From Ureibacillus thermophilus (GTDB taxonomy: Bacteria; Bacillota; Bacilli; Bacillales_A; Planococcaceae), in the NCBI RefSeq assembly GCF_004331915.1, contig NZ_CP036528.1:1807145-1871144 (forward strand): a DNA stretch of 64,000 bases, in the 5' to 3' direction. Position 1 is the stretch's first letter. Each line of letters opens with the position of its first letter. The notes under the pieces are model-generated. The model was given only the letters and a program-made list of their open reading frames with translations. It was not told the origin of the DNA and made no database searches. Both the position numbers and the translations under genes were made by a program. Below are positions 7,657 to 14,833 of this stretch, piece after piece.

Positions 7657-7666
7657 CGCCTTCTCC

Positions 7667-7701
7667 AAAAAAAAATAAAAAGCCACTGAACGCAGCTTTT
7701 T
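7667..7701 (-). terminator. Terminator of the first small membrane peptide gene
   Basis: On the minus strand an AAAAAGC/GCTTTTT hairpin directly overlaps the stop codon of the small gene and runs into TATTTTTTTTT. Confidence 0.6.
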
Positions 7702-7774
7702 ATTCAGCAAAACAGAATGAAATTAAATAAGCTAAATATAAAACAAATCCAATGGCGATTGAAACTGAGGCCAC
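7700..7774 (-). CDS. 24-residue hydrophobic peptide, paralogue of the peptide at 9187-9261
   Basis: A GTG start at 7774 follows AAGGAGGG with 7-base spacing, and the frame runs 24 codons to TAA. The peptide (begins ASVSIAIG, ends YLISFCFAE) is a single predicted membrane helix with one cysteine near the end. It matches the 9187-9261 peptide at 15 of 24 positions with no gaps, including SIAIG, LY, YLIS and CF. Conservation of exact length and sequence, a strong ribosome binding site and a terminator at the stop argue that it is a real gene. An ATG two bases earlier opens another frame of 14 codons with poorer spacing. Function is unknown. Confidence 0.7.
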   Translation of the reverse strand: MASVSIAIGFVLYLAYLISFCFAE

Positions 7775-7897
7775 ATTAATCCCTCCTTAAAGTTAGAAAA
7801 CATGGTTAATTCCTAACATATTTTACTATGAAAAAATAAAATAGGAAACCTTTTTCAATAAAAATCGTAAGTAGTTAATAGAATTGTACCAAAGTGG

Positions 7898-8506
7898 GTG
7901 AAACAATTGAAAAAGTGGTTGCAAAAAACGCTCGTATTTTTAGTCGCTTTTTTAACATTAGGGATCATCACGCCCAACCATTCAATTTGGGATTCACTGG
8001 AAAACGGTCAACAATCCAATCGAACTCCCAGCGCTGACTATAAAAATGTAGAGGCCTCAAATGATTCTGTAGAGAAAGTTCTCTCTGACGAATCGGAAGA
8101 GTCTCCGGATCCTATCGATACTATTATTCAAATGGCTAAAGAACAGTCATACATAAAATTCGGATCAAAAATCGCTCCGGTGATTGAAGATGAATTTGAA
8201 CAAAAGATTTTCCCACATATCGAAAAAGTAATTGCCTCTACTTTAGGAAGCCTTGACGATGAATCGAAAAATTACTTAACGATTAGCGAACAACCTGGAG
8301 GGAATTATTCCGAGAAGATTTTTCATATAGCAAATGGCAGAACTGGCCAAGAGCTGCTCCGCTTCCATGTACGTACAGAAAAACGCCCGCTTGAGGGGTA
8401 TTATTATAACTTCCATTATCATACCTATGAAGATGATTTTGTAACACATCATACAATCGGCGATATCTACTATTCGAAAAATACCCCGCCGAAATGGTTA
8501 TCCTAA
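7898..8506 (+). CDS. ypjP: YpjP-like protein
   Basis: This 202-residue protein has an N-terminal signal/anchor segment (KTLVFLVAFLTLGIITP), an acidic Ser/Glu linker to about residue 70, and a C-terminal globular part rich in aromatic residues and histidine (GYYYNFHYHTYEDDFVTHHTIGDIYYSKNTPP). This resembles Bacillus YpjP, a protein of unknown function encoded next to thymidylate synthase and dihydrofolate reductase, and thyA and dfrA lie downstream here too. The GTG at 7898 was kept; a TTG nine bases later is an alternative, and neither has a strong site. It is probably exported or membrane-anchored. A terminator follows. Confidence 0.75.
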   Translation: MKQLKKWLQKTLVFLVAFLTLGIITPNHSIWDSLENGQQSNRTPSADYKNVEASNDSVEKVLSDESEESPDPIDTIIQMAKEQSYIKFGSKIAPVIEDEFEQKIFPHIEKVIASTLGSLDDESKNYLTISEQPGGNYSEKIFHIANGRTGQELLRFHVRTEKRPLEGYYYNFHYHTYEDDFVTHHTIGDIYYSKNTPPKWLS

Positions 8507-8560
8507 AAATATCTTTTGTTGACGTTATTATCATAAGTTGGCCTGTCGATGGCTAGGCTC

Positions 8561-8607
8561 AAATAAGCAAATCTGGGAAACCTTGTGTTTTCGGTTTGCT
8601 TATTTTT
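8561..8607 (+). terminator. Terminator after ypjP
   Basis: AAATAAGCAAA pairs with TTTGCTTATTT and is followed by a T-rich tail. Confidence 0.8.
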
Positions 8608-8755
8608 ATTTGGTTTTGATAGTACTTTTTACTTTAAAAAACATAACCAAATGACTATAATTAGTTAATGAAATTTTATGACGATTATCTTAAATTTTTT
8701 ATTGAAATTATAATATTTATACCTATATAATAGTTGCATCAGGGGGGCCTATGTA

Positions 8756-9142
8756 ATGGAGTTTAGACAATTGATTCTCAGTATAAACGGAGCTGTAGAT
8801 GCATTGGAATATGCTACAGCCAGAAGATTTATTGAAGAAAATTTTGACATTGTTTATGAATATAGACATTTGCTTAATAGCAATGCAAGAGAAATTTTGG
8901 AATTTGTAAAAGAGAAAATGCAATCAGGAGAAGAGCCATTAACTAAGAAAGAATTAAATGCAATTACGGTCATTAATACATATGCAAAAAGAATGGATAT
9001 TCGCGGCTTAAAGTTATTTTTAAGCGAAAAAGGCAAAGAAAAAATTTTTGAAAAAAAGGATGCATTTGAAATCTTATCTTCTGATGCGAAGATTTTATTA
9101 GCGAGCTTAGGATTCATTAAAAATAAAGAATTAGTAAAATAA
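8756..9142 (+). CDS. Hypothetical protein, 128 residues
   Basis: I do not recognise this protein. It is soluble, charged and probably mostly helical: MEFRQLILSINGAVDALEYATARRFIEENF at the start, a Lys/Glu-rich middle (KEKMQSGEEPLTKKELNAITVINTYAKRM) and a C-terminal ILSSDAKILLASLGFIKNKELVK. There is no signal peptide or membrane segment. The alternating helix pattern could be a small helical-repeat or DNA-binding-like domain, but no motif decides this. The site AGGGGGG lies 9 bases before the ATG. It sits between ypjP and thyA, where Bacillus has no such gene, with a small membrane peptide gene on each side. Confidence 0.65.
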   Translation: MEFRQLILSINGAVDALEYATARRFIEENFDIVYEYRHLLNSNAREILEFVKEKMQSGEEPLTKKELNAITVINTYAKRMDIRGLKLFLSEKGKEKIFEKKDAFEILSSDAKILLASLGFIKNKELVK

Positions 9143-9152
9143 AACATAATAC

Positions 9153-9189
9153 AAAGAGCTGATTCGAAACTGAATCAGCTTTTTTTTTA
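9153..9189. terminator. Bidirectional terminator
   Basis: AAAGAGCTGATTC pairs with GAATCAGCTTTTT. It ends the gene at 8756 on the plus strand and the second small peptide gene on the minus strand, whose stop codon overlaps the T-run. Confidence 0.85.
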
Positions 9190-9261
9190 GTCCGTAAAAC
9201 AGAGGCTAATTAAATAAAGCGTATACAAAATAAGTCCAATGGCTATTGAAATGTCTGCCAT
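9187..9261 (-). CDS. 24-residue hydrophobic peptide, paralogue of the peptide at 7700-7774
   Basis: An ATG at 9261 follows GGGGGGATAAT, and the frame runs 24 codons to TAA. The peptide begins ADISIAIG and ends YLISLCFTD: a polar N-terminus, one hydrophobic helix with two or three tyrosines, a cysteine at position 21 and an acidic last residue. It has the same length as the 7700-7774 peptide and is identical at 15 of 24 positions; most differences are conservative (Val/Ile, Phe/Leu, Glu/Asp). Upstream there is a dyad TTTAGT-TTAT-ACTAAA at 9290-9305. Function is unknown; a type I toxin or a small membrane regulator are possibilities, with nothing decisive. Confidence 0.7.
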   Translation of the reverse strand: MADISIAIGLILYTLYLISLCFTD

Positions 9262-9414
9262 TATTATCCCCCCAATTCATTTGTCTATATTTAGTTTATA
9301 CTAAATTTTCAGAATAATGAACTATAATGTTTTTTATTTAGACAAATTTTAGAAGTTGTATATTACCAAATAAAACTATATATTATAAAATTTGGTATTA
9401 TAGTAGTATAATAT

Positions 9415-9674
9415 ATGACGTTACAATTACTGATGAACCATGAGGAATCATTGGGGTGGAGTATTACGAAGCAAATGGTGGAAACTGCCAAAGATGTTAG
9501 CGAAACAATTAAACAATCAAACTACTCAAGCCGACAAGTTGTGGATAGTACGGCTATAGTGAAAAAGCAGCGGATGCTCAAGAAGAAATTGTGTTGAAAT
9601 TAAAAGAATCAACGGAACATCTTTTATCGAATGTACAAATGTTTGAGGACATTTTAAATAAGTACCGGGTATAG
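9415..9674 (+). pseudogene. Frameshifted coiled-coil fragment, possibly from a chemoreceptor-like protein
   Basis: The frame from 9415 encodes a helical, Val/Ser/Lys-rich sequence (TKQMVETAKDVSETIKQSNYSS...DSTAIVKK) and then ends early after a run of five A. Adding one A to that run lets reading continue as AADAQEEIVLKLKESTEHLLSNVQMF..NKYRV to the TAG at 9672-9674. The continuation has the same coiled-coil character, so a single-base deletion in a homopolymer is likely. There is no ribosome binding site before 9415, so the 5' part also seems to be missing. The composition is reminiscent of methyl-accepting signalling helices, but the family is uncertain. Confidence 0.5.
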
Positions 9675-9683
9675 TTATTGCAG

Positions 9684-9726
9684 GTTGCCTAGAAAGGTAA
9701 GTTTTCTAGGCAACTTTTCCTTTTTG
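9684..9726 (+). terminator. Terminator after the frameshifted fragment
   Basis: GTTGCCTAGAAA pairs with TTTCTAGGCAAC and is followed by TTTTCCTTTTT. Confidence 0.85.
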
Positions 9727-9820
9727 GAAGATTATCTCCCACTTGATGGGGAAAATAGTTATAATAAAGTAGTTCACATAAAAGGATTTTTTTTAATCAG
9801 TTATAAATGAGGTGTCAAAA

Positions 9821-10780
9821 TTGGAAAAACATCCAGAATATCAATATTTAAATTTGTTGAAATACATTTTAGAAAATGGTGTAAAAAAAGCCGACCGCAC
9901 TGGAACTGGTACAATCAGCATTTTTGGCTATCAAATGCGCTTTGATTTAAGCAAAGGATTTCCACTCCTTACAACGAAAAGAGTTCCGTTTAAATTGGTG
10001 GCGAGCGAATTGTTATGGTTCATCAGAGGAGATACAAATATCCGTTATTTGCTTGAGCATAATAACCATATCTGGGATGAATGGGCGTTTAAAAAATGGG
10101 TGGAATCCGATGAATACGACGGTCCGGATATGACAGACTTCGGACTTCGCGCAGCCCGGGATGAAGAATTTGCGAAAGTGTTGGATGCGCAAATGAAAAT
10201 CTTCCATGAAAAAGTGCTTTCGGATGATGAATTTGCGAAAAAATATGGGGAATTAGGTCCGGTTTATGGCAAACAATGGAGAAGCTGGCCTGGAGAAAAT
10301 GGGGAAGCGATTGACCAATTAAAAAATGTCATTGAGCAAATCAAACGAAATCCAGATTCCCGCCGTTTGATTGTTTCTGCTTGGAATCCTGCTGAAGTGG
10401 ATGACATGGCGCTTCCTCCTTGCCACACGCTATTCCAATTTTACGTGGCGGAAGGGAAGCTGTCTTGCCAATTATATCAACGCAGTGCAGATGTGTTTTT
10501 AGGCGTGCCGTTTAATATTGCTTCTTATGCTTTGTTGACGCACTTGATTGCCCATGAATGCGGACTTGAAGTGGGCGAATTTATTCACAGCTTTGGTGAT
10601 ACGCATATTTATTTAAACCATTTAAACCAAGTGAAAGAACAGCTTTCAAGAGAACCGAAAGCTCTTCCTACTTTAAAAATCAACCCTGAGAAAAAATCCG
10701 TCTTTGATATGGAGCTTGAAGATTTATCCATTGAAGGATATGACCCGCATCCTGCTATTAAGGCACCGGTGGCGGTTTGA
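9821..10780 (+). CDS. thyA: Thymidylate synthase, long (Lactobacillus casei-like) form
   Basis: ThyA methylates dUMP to dTMP with 5,10-methylenetetrahydrofolate, giving dihydrofolate. Visible landmarks are [19 protein letters not shown] (Arg of the phosphate site), [12 protein letters not shown], the catalytic cysteine in [12 protein letters not shown], the [17 protein letters not shown] segment and the C-terminal APVAV. It has an extra stretch of about 50 residues (roughly 85-140) after HIWDEWAF, as in the 316-residue L. casei type, and differs from the short 264-residue B. subtilis ThyB. I chose the TTG at 9821 (319 residues) because GAGGTG lies 6-7 bases upstream; the GTG at 9812 overlaps that site. 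The dihydrofolate product is recycled by dfrA downstream. Confidence 0.95.
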   Translation: MEKHPEYQYLNLLKYILENGVKKADRTGTGTISIFGYQMRFDLSKGFPLLTTKRVPFKLVASELLWFIRGDTNIRYLLEHNNHIWDEWAFKKWVESDEYDGPDMTDFGLRAARDEEFAKVLDAQMKIFHEKVLSDDEFAKKYGELGPVYGKQWRSWPGENGEAIDQLKNVIEQIKRNPDSRRLIVSAWNPAEVDDMALPPCHTLFQFYVAEGKLSCQLYQRSADVFLGVPFNIASYALLTHLIAHECGLEVGEFIHSFGDTHIYLNHLNQVKEQLSREPKALPTLKINPEKKSVFDMELEDLSIEGYDPHPAIKAPVAV

Positions 10781-10798
10781 GAAATAAAAAATTGTTTT

Positions 10799-10853
10799 CA
10801 CCACCTAATAATGGAAATCGCCATTCATTAGGTGGTATTTTTTGTAAATCAAT
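10799..10853 (+). terminator. Terminator after thyA
   Basis: CACCACCTAAT-ATGG pairs with CCAT-ATTAGGTGGT and is followed by ATTTTTTG. It separates thyA from the toxin-antitoxin module. Confidence 0.85.
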
Positions 10854-10867
10854 TGCTTAAAAAATAA

Positions 10868-10930
10868 TTGCTTGTGGGATAATTTTTTATTAATCTCGTA
10901 TATACTTTGTATATACAAAGTATATACGAG
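10868..10930 (+). promoter_or_regulatory. Promoter and 36-bp perfect palindromic operator of the MazEF-type module
   Basis: A promoter TTGCTT (10868)-17 bp-TAATCT (10891) leads directly into a perfect palindrome at 10895-10930, whose half-site is CTCGTATATACTTTGTAT. The dyad overlaps the -10 element and the likely transcription start, as expected for autorepression by the antitoxin or the toxin-antitoxin complex. Confidence 0.7.
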
Positions 10931-10989
10931 GTGATATATTGAGATTAGATAAATATGTTGACAATCAAAAAAATATAGGGGGAATTCAC

Positions 10990-11241
10990 ATGGCCACGGT
11001 TACGGCACAAAAATGGGGAAACAGTTTGGGCATCCGTATACCAAAAGAGGTAGCTGATAAATTAGGTATCAAGCAAGGTTCGGAAATGATTTTAAGCATA
11101 AGTGAAAAGGATGAAATCATCACATTGCAACCGAAAAAAAGACGTAAAAAATACACTTTAGAAGAATTAGTATCACAAATCACTCCGGAGAATAGACATG
11201 AAGAAATTAGCTTTGAAATTGAGGGACGTGAATTAATTTAA
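10990..11241 (+). CDS. MazE-like antitoxin (AbrB/SpoVT fold)
   Basis: This 83-residue protein begins ATVTAQKWGNSLGIRIPKEVADKLGIKQGSEM, the swapped-hairpin DNA-binding domain of MazE/PemI antitoxins. The C-terminal part (KKYTLEELVSQITPENRHEEISFEIEGRELI) matches the extended tail that wraps the toxin. The ATG at 10990 has a good site (AGGGGGAATTC). A TTG at 10939 also has a site (GAGGTG) and would add 17 residues. The stop overlaps the toxin ATG by one base, the usual arrangement for coupled antitoxin/toxin synthesis. Confidence 0.88.
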   Translation: MATVTAQKWGNSLGIRIPKEVADKLGIKQGSEMILSISEKDEIITLQPKKRRKKYTLEELVSQITPENRHEEISFEIEGRELI

Positions 11242-11627
11242 TGCCGAAAGAAGCGTTAGACAGAGGGAATTTTATTATTTTAAATTTTCATCCGCAAGCT
11301 GGCTGTGAACAAGCGGGTACAAGGATTGCTATTGTTTTGTCACCAAAAGCTTTTAACGAAGCAACGAATTTTACGGCTGTTTGTCCGATTACGAATCAAC
11401 AAAAAGGTTATCCCTATGAAGTTGAATTGCCGAAAGAAGGTATCTTCGTTAAAGATGGCCATCCAATTACCGGTTCCATTTTAACCGATCAAGTCAAAAC
11501 ATTAGATTTATCTGCACGCTACTATAAAATTTTAAAGAAGTATGATCCTAAAGATGAACAAATTGAAATTATTGACGAAATCATCGAGGAATGTTTAGCC
11601 AAAATTGAAACATTTTTAGGGTTTTAA
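11241..11627 (+). CDS. MazF/PemK-family endoribonuclease toxin
   Basis: The 128-residue protein has the CcdB/MazF barrel pattern: RGNFIILNFHPQAGCEQAGTRIAIVLSPKAFNE at the start (the G..Q.G.RP-like region, with Arg-Ile replacing Arg-Pro), CPITNQQKGYPYEV, and GSILTDQVKTLDL, which holds the conserved Asp-Gln-Val-Lys of the active-site face. MazF toxins cut mRNA at short sequence motifs; the specificity cannot be read here. Some annotated relatives are called ChpB/PemK. The pair is inserted between thyA and dfrA, which are neighbours in Bacillus, so it was probably acquired later. Confidence 0.88.
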   Translation: MPKEALDRGNFIILNFHPQAGCEQAGTRIAIVLSPKAFNEATNFTAVCPITNQQKGYPYEVELPKEGIFVKDGHPITGSILTDQVKTLDLSARYYKILKKYDPKDEQIEIIDEIIEECLAKIETFLGF

Positions 11628-11689
11628 TGGATATTACCGCTTTCAGTTAAGCAAACGATTCAAGAAAAAATAATTTTAGGAGCGAGAAA

Positions 11690-12166
11690 ATGATTTCATT
11701 AATCGTAGCCCATGACAAGAATCGAGTAATTGGTTATAACAATCAGATGCCTTGGCATTTGCCAGGAGACTTAAAATATTTTAAAGAAACGACGATGGGA
11801 AAACCGTTAATTATGGGAAGAAAAACATTCGAATCCATCGGTCGCCCTTTGCCTGGAAGAAGAAATATTGTCATTACAAGAAATAAGGAATACCACCATG
11901 AAGGAATTGAAGTGGCTTCAAGTTTAGAAGAGGCATTGAAACTTGCTGGCAATGCAGAGGAAATTATGGTGATTGGCGGGGAACAAATTTTTAAGTTGGC
12001 CCTTCCCATAGCAGACCGATTATATATTACCCAAATCCATCATGAATTTAAGGGGGATACCTATTTCCCAGAGTATGGAGATGAGTGGAAAATCGTATCA
12101 GCTAGCGAAAAATATGAAACAAAAGAAGGATATATGTATCAATATCTTGTATATGAAAGAAAATAA
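11690..12166 (+). CDS. dfrA: Dihydrofolate reductase
   Basis: This 158-residue enzyme reduces dihydrofolate to tetrahydrofolate with NADPH, recycling the product of ThyA. It shows the standard chromosomal pattern: ISLIVAHDKNRVIGYNNQMPWHLPGDLKYF, with the Trp of the Met20 loop and the active-site acid Asp, then PLIMGRKTFESIGRPLPGRRNIVITR and VIGGEQIFKLALP (the GG cofactor motif). The site GGAGCGAG precedes the ATG. Trp and Asp are intact and no obvious trimethoprim-resistance change stands out, although resistance cannot be judged by eye. A repeat element starts 18 bases after the stop. Confidence 0.95.
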   Translation: MISLIVAHDKNRVIGYNNQMPWHLPGDLKYFKETTMGKPLIMGRKTFESIGRPLPGRRNIVITRNKEYHHEGIEVASSLEEALKLAGNAEEIMVIGGEQIFKLALPIADRLYITQIHHEFKGDTYFPEYGDEWKIVSASEKYETKEGYMYQYLVYERK

Positions 12167-12184
12167 TGTATATGCAGATGATCG

Positions 12185-12518
12185 GCTGAGGCTGGGACAT
12201 AAACAAAAAATGAAAGGGCAGTTGAAAGAGTTTTGATAAACAATTGAACTAACGAAAAATTGATTGAAGTGACGGGGCGAGTTTCTGTCGCGCACGCTTA
12301 GTCGCAAAGCGGAGCAAGCTCAAGGAAGTAAATTCAAAGCTTTCCTGCAACAATCCCTCTCAAGTCCACGAGGAGCGAAGGAATGACTCAGAGGAGAGTC
12401 TAGCCGAGCCCGCGGAAAGCGTCCCCGGAACGGAAATCAATTTTAATAACATATCAAAAAAACATCATTTTCTCTTTGGAGAAAATGATGTTTTTTTTAG
12501 ATTTGTCCCAACCTCAGC
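12185..12518. repeat. Long copy of an inverted-repeat-ended intergenic element (GCTGAGGCTGGGACA)
   Basis: The element starts with GCTGAGGCTGGGACA and ends with TGTCCCAACCTCAGC, imperfect terminal inverted repeats of 15 bases (14 match). Inside are a GC-rich core (GAGGAGCGAAGGAATGACTC, GCGGAAAGCGTCCCCGGAAC) and a strong hairpin AACATCATTTTCTC/GAGAAAATGATGTT near the right end that can act as a terminator for dfrA. The copy at 47038-47294 matches almost base for base in the opposite orientation but lacks roughly 75 bases of the centre. It encodes nothing convincing. The core resembles repeat families common in Bacillaceae intergenic regions. Confidence 0.8.
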
Positions 12519-12707
12519 TTTTTTTGGAAAAAATAATAGATTATTTCTCTAAAGTTAGGGTAATTGATTTGATAAGTAAAATTTTTGTCATTTATACTTC
12601 AACAATTCGATTTCTTTATTCTATTTTTTTGCAAAAAAGTATAAAATCTTTCTATTTTACATATAAAACTATGACGAAAATGTTGAGAGAAAGGGAGGCG
12701 CTTGAAT

Positions 12708-13418
12708 ATGTCAAAGGTGTTTGCATCCTTCGATGAAGCCATTAAAGACTTGAAGGATGGGAATACAATTATCGTTGGCGGATTTGGGTTATGCGGCATT
12801 CCTGAAAAAGCCATTGAGGCGATTTTACGGAAAGGGACAAAAAATTTAACGGTTGTCAGCAACAACTGCGGCGTAGATGATTGGGGGCTTGGATTGCTGC
12901 TTAAAAATAAGCAAATTTCCAAAATTATCGCCTCCTATGTGGGAGAAAACAAAATTTTTGAACAACAATTTCTAAATGGTGAAATTGAAGTGGAACTGAC
13001 GCCTCAAGGGACGCTCGCCGAAAGAATTCGTGCAGGAGGAGCTGGAATTCCTGCTTTCTATACGGCAACAGGAGTAGGAACACCGATTGCGGAAGGAAAG
13101 CCAACAAAAGTTTTTGACGGAAAAACATACATTGAAGAAAGAGCCATCGTCGGGGATTTTGCTTTTGTGAAGGCTTGGAAAGGGGACAAGCTGGGCAATT
13201 TAGTTTATCGAAAAACGGCGAGAAATTTTAATCCTCTTGCCGCAATGGCTGGAAAAATTACGATTGCCGAAGTGGAGGAGCTTGTGGAAGTAGGGGAGCT
13301 CGATCCGGATCAAATTCACACACCTAGCATTTATGTTCAACGGATTTTAGTTGGCGACCAATACGAAAAACGAATTGAAAAAAGAACAACTCGTCAAATA
13401 GAGGAGGTTCAAGGATGA
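12708..13418 (+). CDS. scoA: Succinyl-CoA:3-ketoacid CoA-transferase, subunit A
   Basis: The 236-residue subunit has the family I CoA-transferase alpha fold, with [23 protein letters not shown] (the GGFG.CG.P signature) near residue 20 and [17 protein letters not shown] near 110. With ScoB it moves CoA from succinyl-CoA to acetoacetate, making acetoacetyl-CoA for thiolysis. The ATG at 12708 follows AAGGGAGG at good spacing. It overlaps scoB by four bases. Placement just before the leucine cluster fits, since HMG-CoA lyase produces acetoacetate; the 3-hydroxybutyrate genes at 52-54 kb would feed the same step. Confidence 0.92.
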   Translation: MSKVFASFDEAIKDLKDGNTIIVGGFGLCGIPEKAIEAILRKGTKNLTVVSNNCGVDDWGLGLLLKNKQISKIIASYVGENKIFEQQFLNGEIEVELTPQGTLAERIRAGGAGIPAFYTATGVGTPIAEGKPTKVFDGKTYIEERAIVGDFAFVKAWKGDKLGNLVYRKTARNFNPLAAMAGKITIAEVEELVEVGELDPDQIHTPSIYVQRILVGDQYEKRIEKRTTRQIEEVQG

Positions 13419-14068
13419 CGCTTTCCACAAGAGAGAAAATTGTAAAACGGGCAGTAAAAGAAATTCAGGATGGTATGTACGTCAATTTAGGAATTGGCAT
13501 GCCAACTCTTTTAGCCAATGAAATTCCAAAGGATTATCAAGTGATGCTGCATTCCGAAAATGGTTTGCTTGGCATCGGCCCTTATCCAACGGAAGAAGAA
13601 GTGGACCCGGATTTAATTAATGCCGGGAAAGAAACGGTGACGACTGTAAAAGGAGCAGTATTTTTTGACAGTGCCGAATCTTTTGCCATGATTCGCGGCG
13701 GACATATTGATCTGGCTATATTAGGTGGAATGGAAGTATCGGAAAAGGGCGATTTAGCCAACTGGATGATACCGGGAAAGATGGTCAAAGGCATGGGCGG
13801 CGCAATGGATTTAGTGCATGGTGCAAAACGGGTTGTTGTGATTATGGAACATGTATCCAAAAAAGGGGAGCCAAAAGTCCGAAAAGAATGCACATTGCCG
13901 CTCACGGGACAAGGAGTAGTGGACCGGTTAATTACAGATTTAGCGGTCTTTGAATTTACAGAAGATGGAATGGTTTTAATAGAAAAATCAAAGGATATTA
14001 CATTGGAAGATTTAAAAAACAAGACGGAGGCAGATTATATTGTTTCTCCTAATCTAGTAGAGTGGTAA
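13415..14068 (+). CDS. scoB: Succinyl-CoA:3-ketoacid CoA-transferase, subunit B
   Basis: The 217-residue beta subunit begins with the ATGA overlap to scoA. It carries the catalytic glutamate in [13 protein letters not shown] near residue 47, which forms the glutamyl-CoA thioester, and the family segments NLGIGMPTL near 26 and [19 protein letters not shown] in the second half. Together the two genes encode a bacterial alpha2beta2-type enzyme; in animals the two parts are fused. No terminator was obvious before the downstream tetR gene, so some read-through is possible. Confidence 0.92.
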   Translation: MTLSTREKIVKRAVKEIQDGMYVNLGIGMPTLLANEIPKDYQVMLHSENGLLGIGPYPTEEEVDPDLINAGKETVTTVKGAVFFDSAESFAMIRGGHIDLAILGGMEVSEKGDLANWMIPGKMVKGMGGAMDLVHGAKRVVVIMEHVSKKGEPKVRKECTLPLTGQGVVDRLITDLAVFEFTEDGMVLIEKSKDITLEDLKNKTEADYIVSPNLVEW

Positions 14069-14167
14069 AAATTTTTGCTCAAATGTAAGTCATAAATTGC
14101 TAGAAAGACAAATATATTTTTACTAGTAATTTTATTTGTTTAACGTGGAACCGAAAGGCGGTAAAAA

Positions 14168-14788
14168 ATGAAAAAAACATTGAAACAAAGAATCTTAGAA
14201 ACATCTTTGCACTTATTTCAACAATACGGTTATCACGGCGTCACAGTGGATGAAATAGTAGCGGAAGCTGGGACATCGAAGGGCGGCTTTTATCATAATT
14301 ACAAATCGAAAGATGAACTTCTATATGAAATCCATGATGTATTTATTTCCTATGTAATTGAAAAAGCGGAACTTTCCTATAAGGAAAATCATACACCTGT
14401 ATTGAAACTTGCAGCCATCTTGCACTCATTTATTAAAGTATTCGATATGTATAAGCCTTATATTACGGTTTTTTATGAAGAAAGCGCTTACTTAAATGAA
14501 GAATTTAAACAAATCATCAATGAAAAAAGAGATCGCTATAGGAAATTGTTGGAAAAGGTCATTTCAGAAGGACAGCAAAGCGGCGATTTTCGAAAAGAAT
14601 TGCCAGCTAATATTGTAACAATGGCGATTATCGGCATGATTAATTGGACATATAAATGGTTTAAGCAAGATGGACCACTTTCAATGGAAGAAATTACAGC
14701 CATTTTTAAAGATTTAATTTTACGCTCCATCGTGACGGAGCAAGGATTGGAAGAAGCCAAGCAATTGCACCAGTTATTAAATCTTTAG
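14168..14788 (+). CDS. TetR/AcrR-family repressor of the leucine/acyl-CoA cluster
   Basis: The 206-residue regulator has an N-terminal helix-turn-helix (RILETSLHLFQQYGYHGVTVDEIVAEAGTSKGGFYHNYKSKDELL, residues about 8-52) and a helical ligand domain typical of acyl-CoA-responsive TetR proteins. It lies directly upstream of the acyl-CoA dehydrogenase gene, and a perfect 18-bp dyad sits at that promoter (14797-14814), so it most likely represses the following catabolic operon and is released by an acyl-CoA intermediate. This is inferred from position. The site AAAGGCGG precedes the ATG. Confidence 0.85.
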   Translation: MKKTLKQRILETSLHLFQQYGYHGVTVDEIVAEAGTSKGGFYHNYKSKDELLYEIHDVFISYVIEKAELSYKENHTPVLKLAAILHSFIKVFDMYKPYITVFYEESAYLNEEFKQIINEKRDRYRKLLEKVISEGQQSGDFRKELPANIVTMAIIGMINWTYKWFKQDGPLSMEEITAIFKDLILRSIVTEQGLEEAKQLHQLLNL

Positions 14789-14814
14789 TATAAAACAAAC
14801 CGACTAGTCGGTTT
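14765..14814 (+). promoter_or_regulatory. Promoter with TetR-type palindromic operator ahead of the leucine cluster
   Basis: TTGCAC (14765)-18 bp-TATAAA (14789) forms a sigma-A-like promoter that starts inside the last codons of tetR. Immediately downstream, AAACCGACTAGTCGGTTT (14797-14814) is a perfect 18-bp palindrome over the expected transcription start. A bound repressor there would block initiation. Confidence 0.7.
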
Positions 14815-14833
14815 TGGATTGGGGGAAATGTTC

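Noticed and set aside
7771-7780. Alternative ATG start two bases before the GTG of the small peptide at 7774
   Set aside because: It opens a different 14-codon frame with no similarity to the paralogous peptide and shorter spacing to the ribosome binding site.
12476-12736. Plus-strand frame of 86 residues before scoA
   Set aside because: It starts inside the repeat element's terminator hairpin, is AT-rich, and overlaps the scoA start in another frame.
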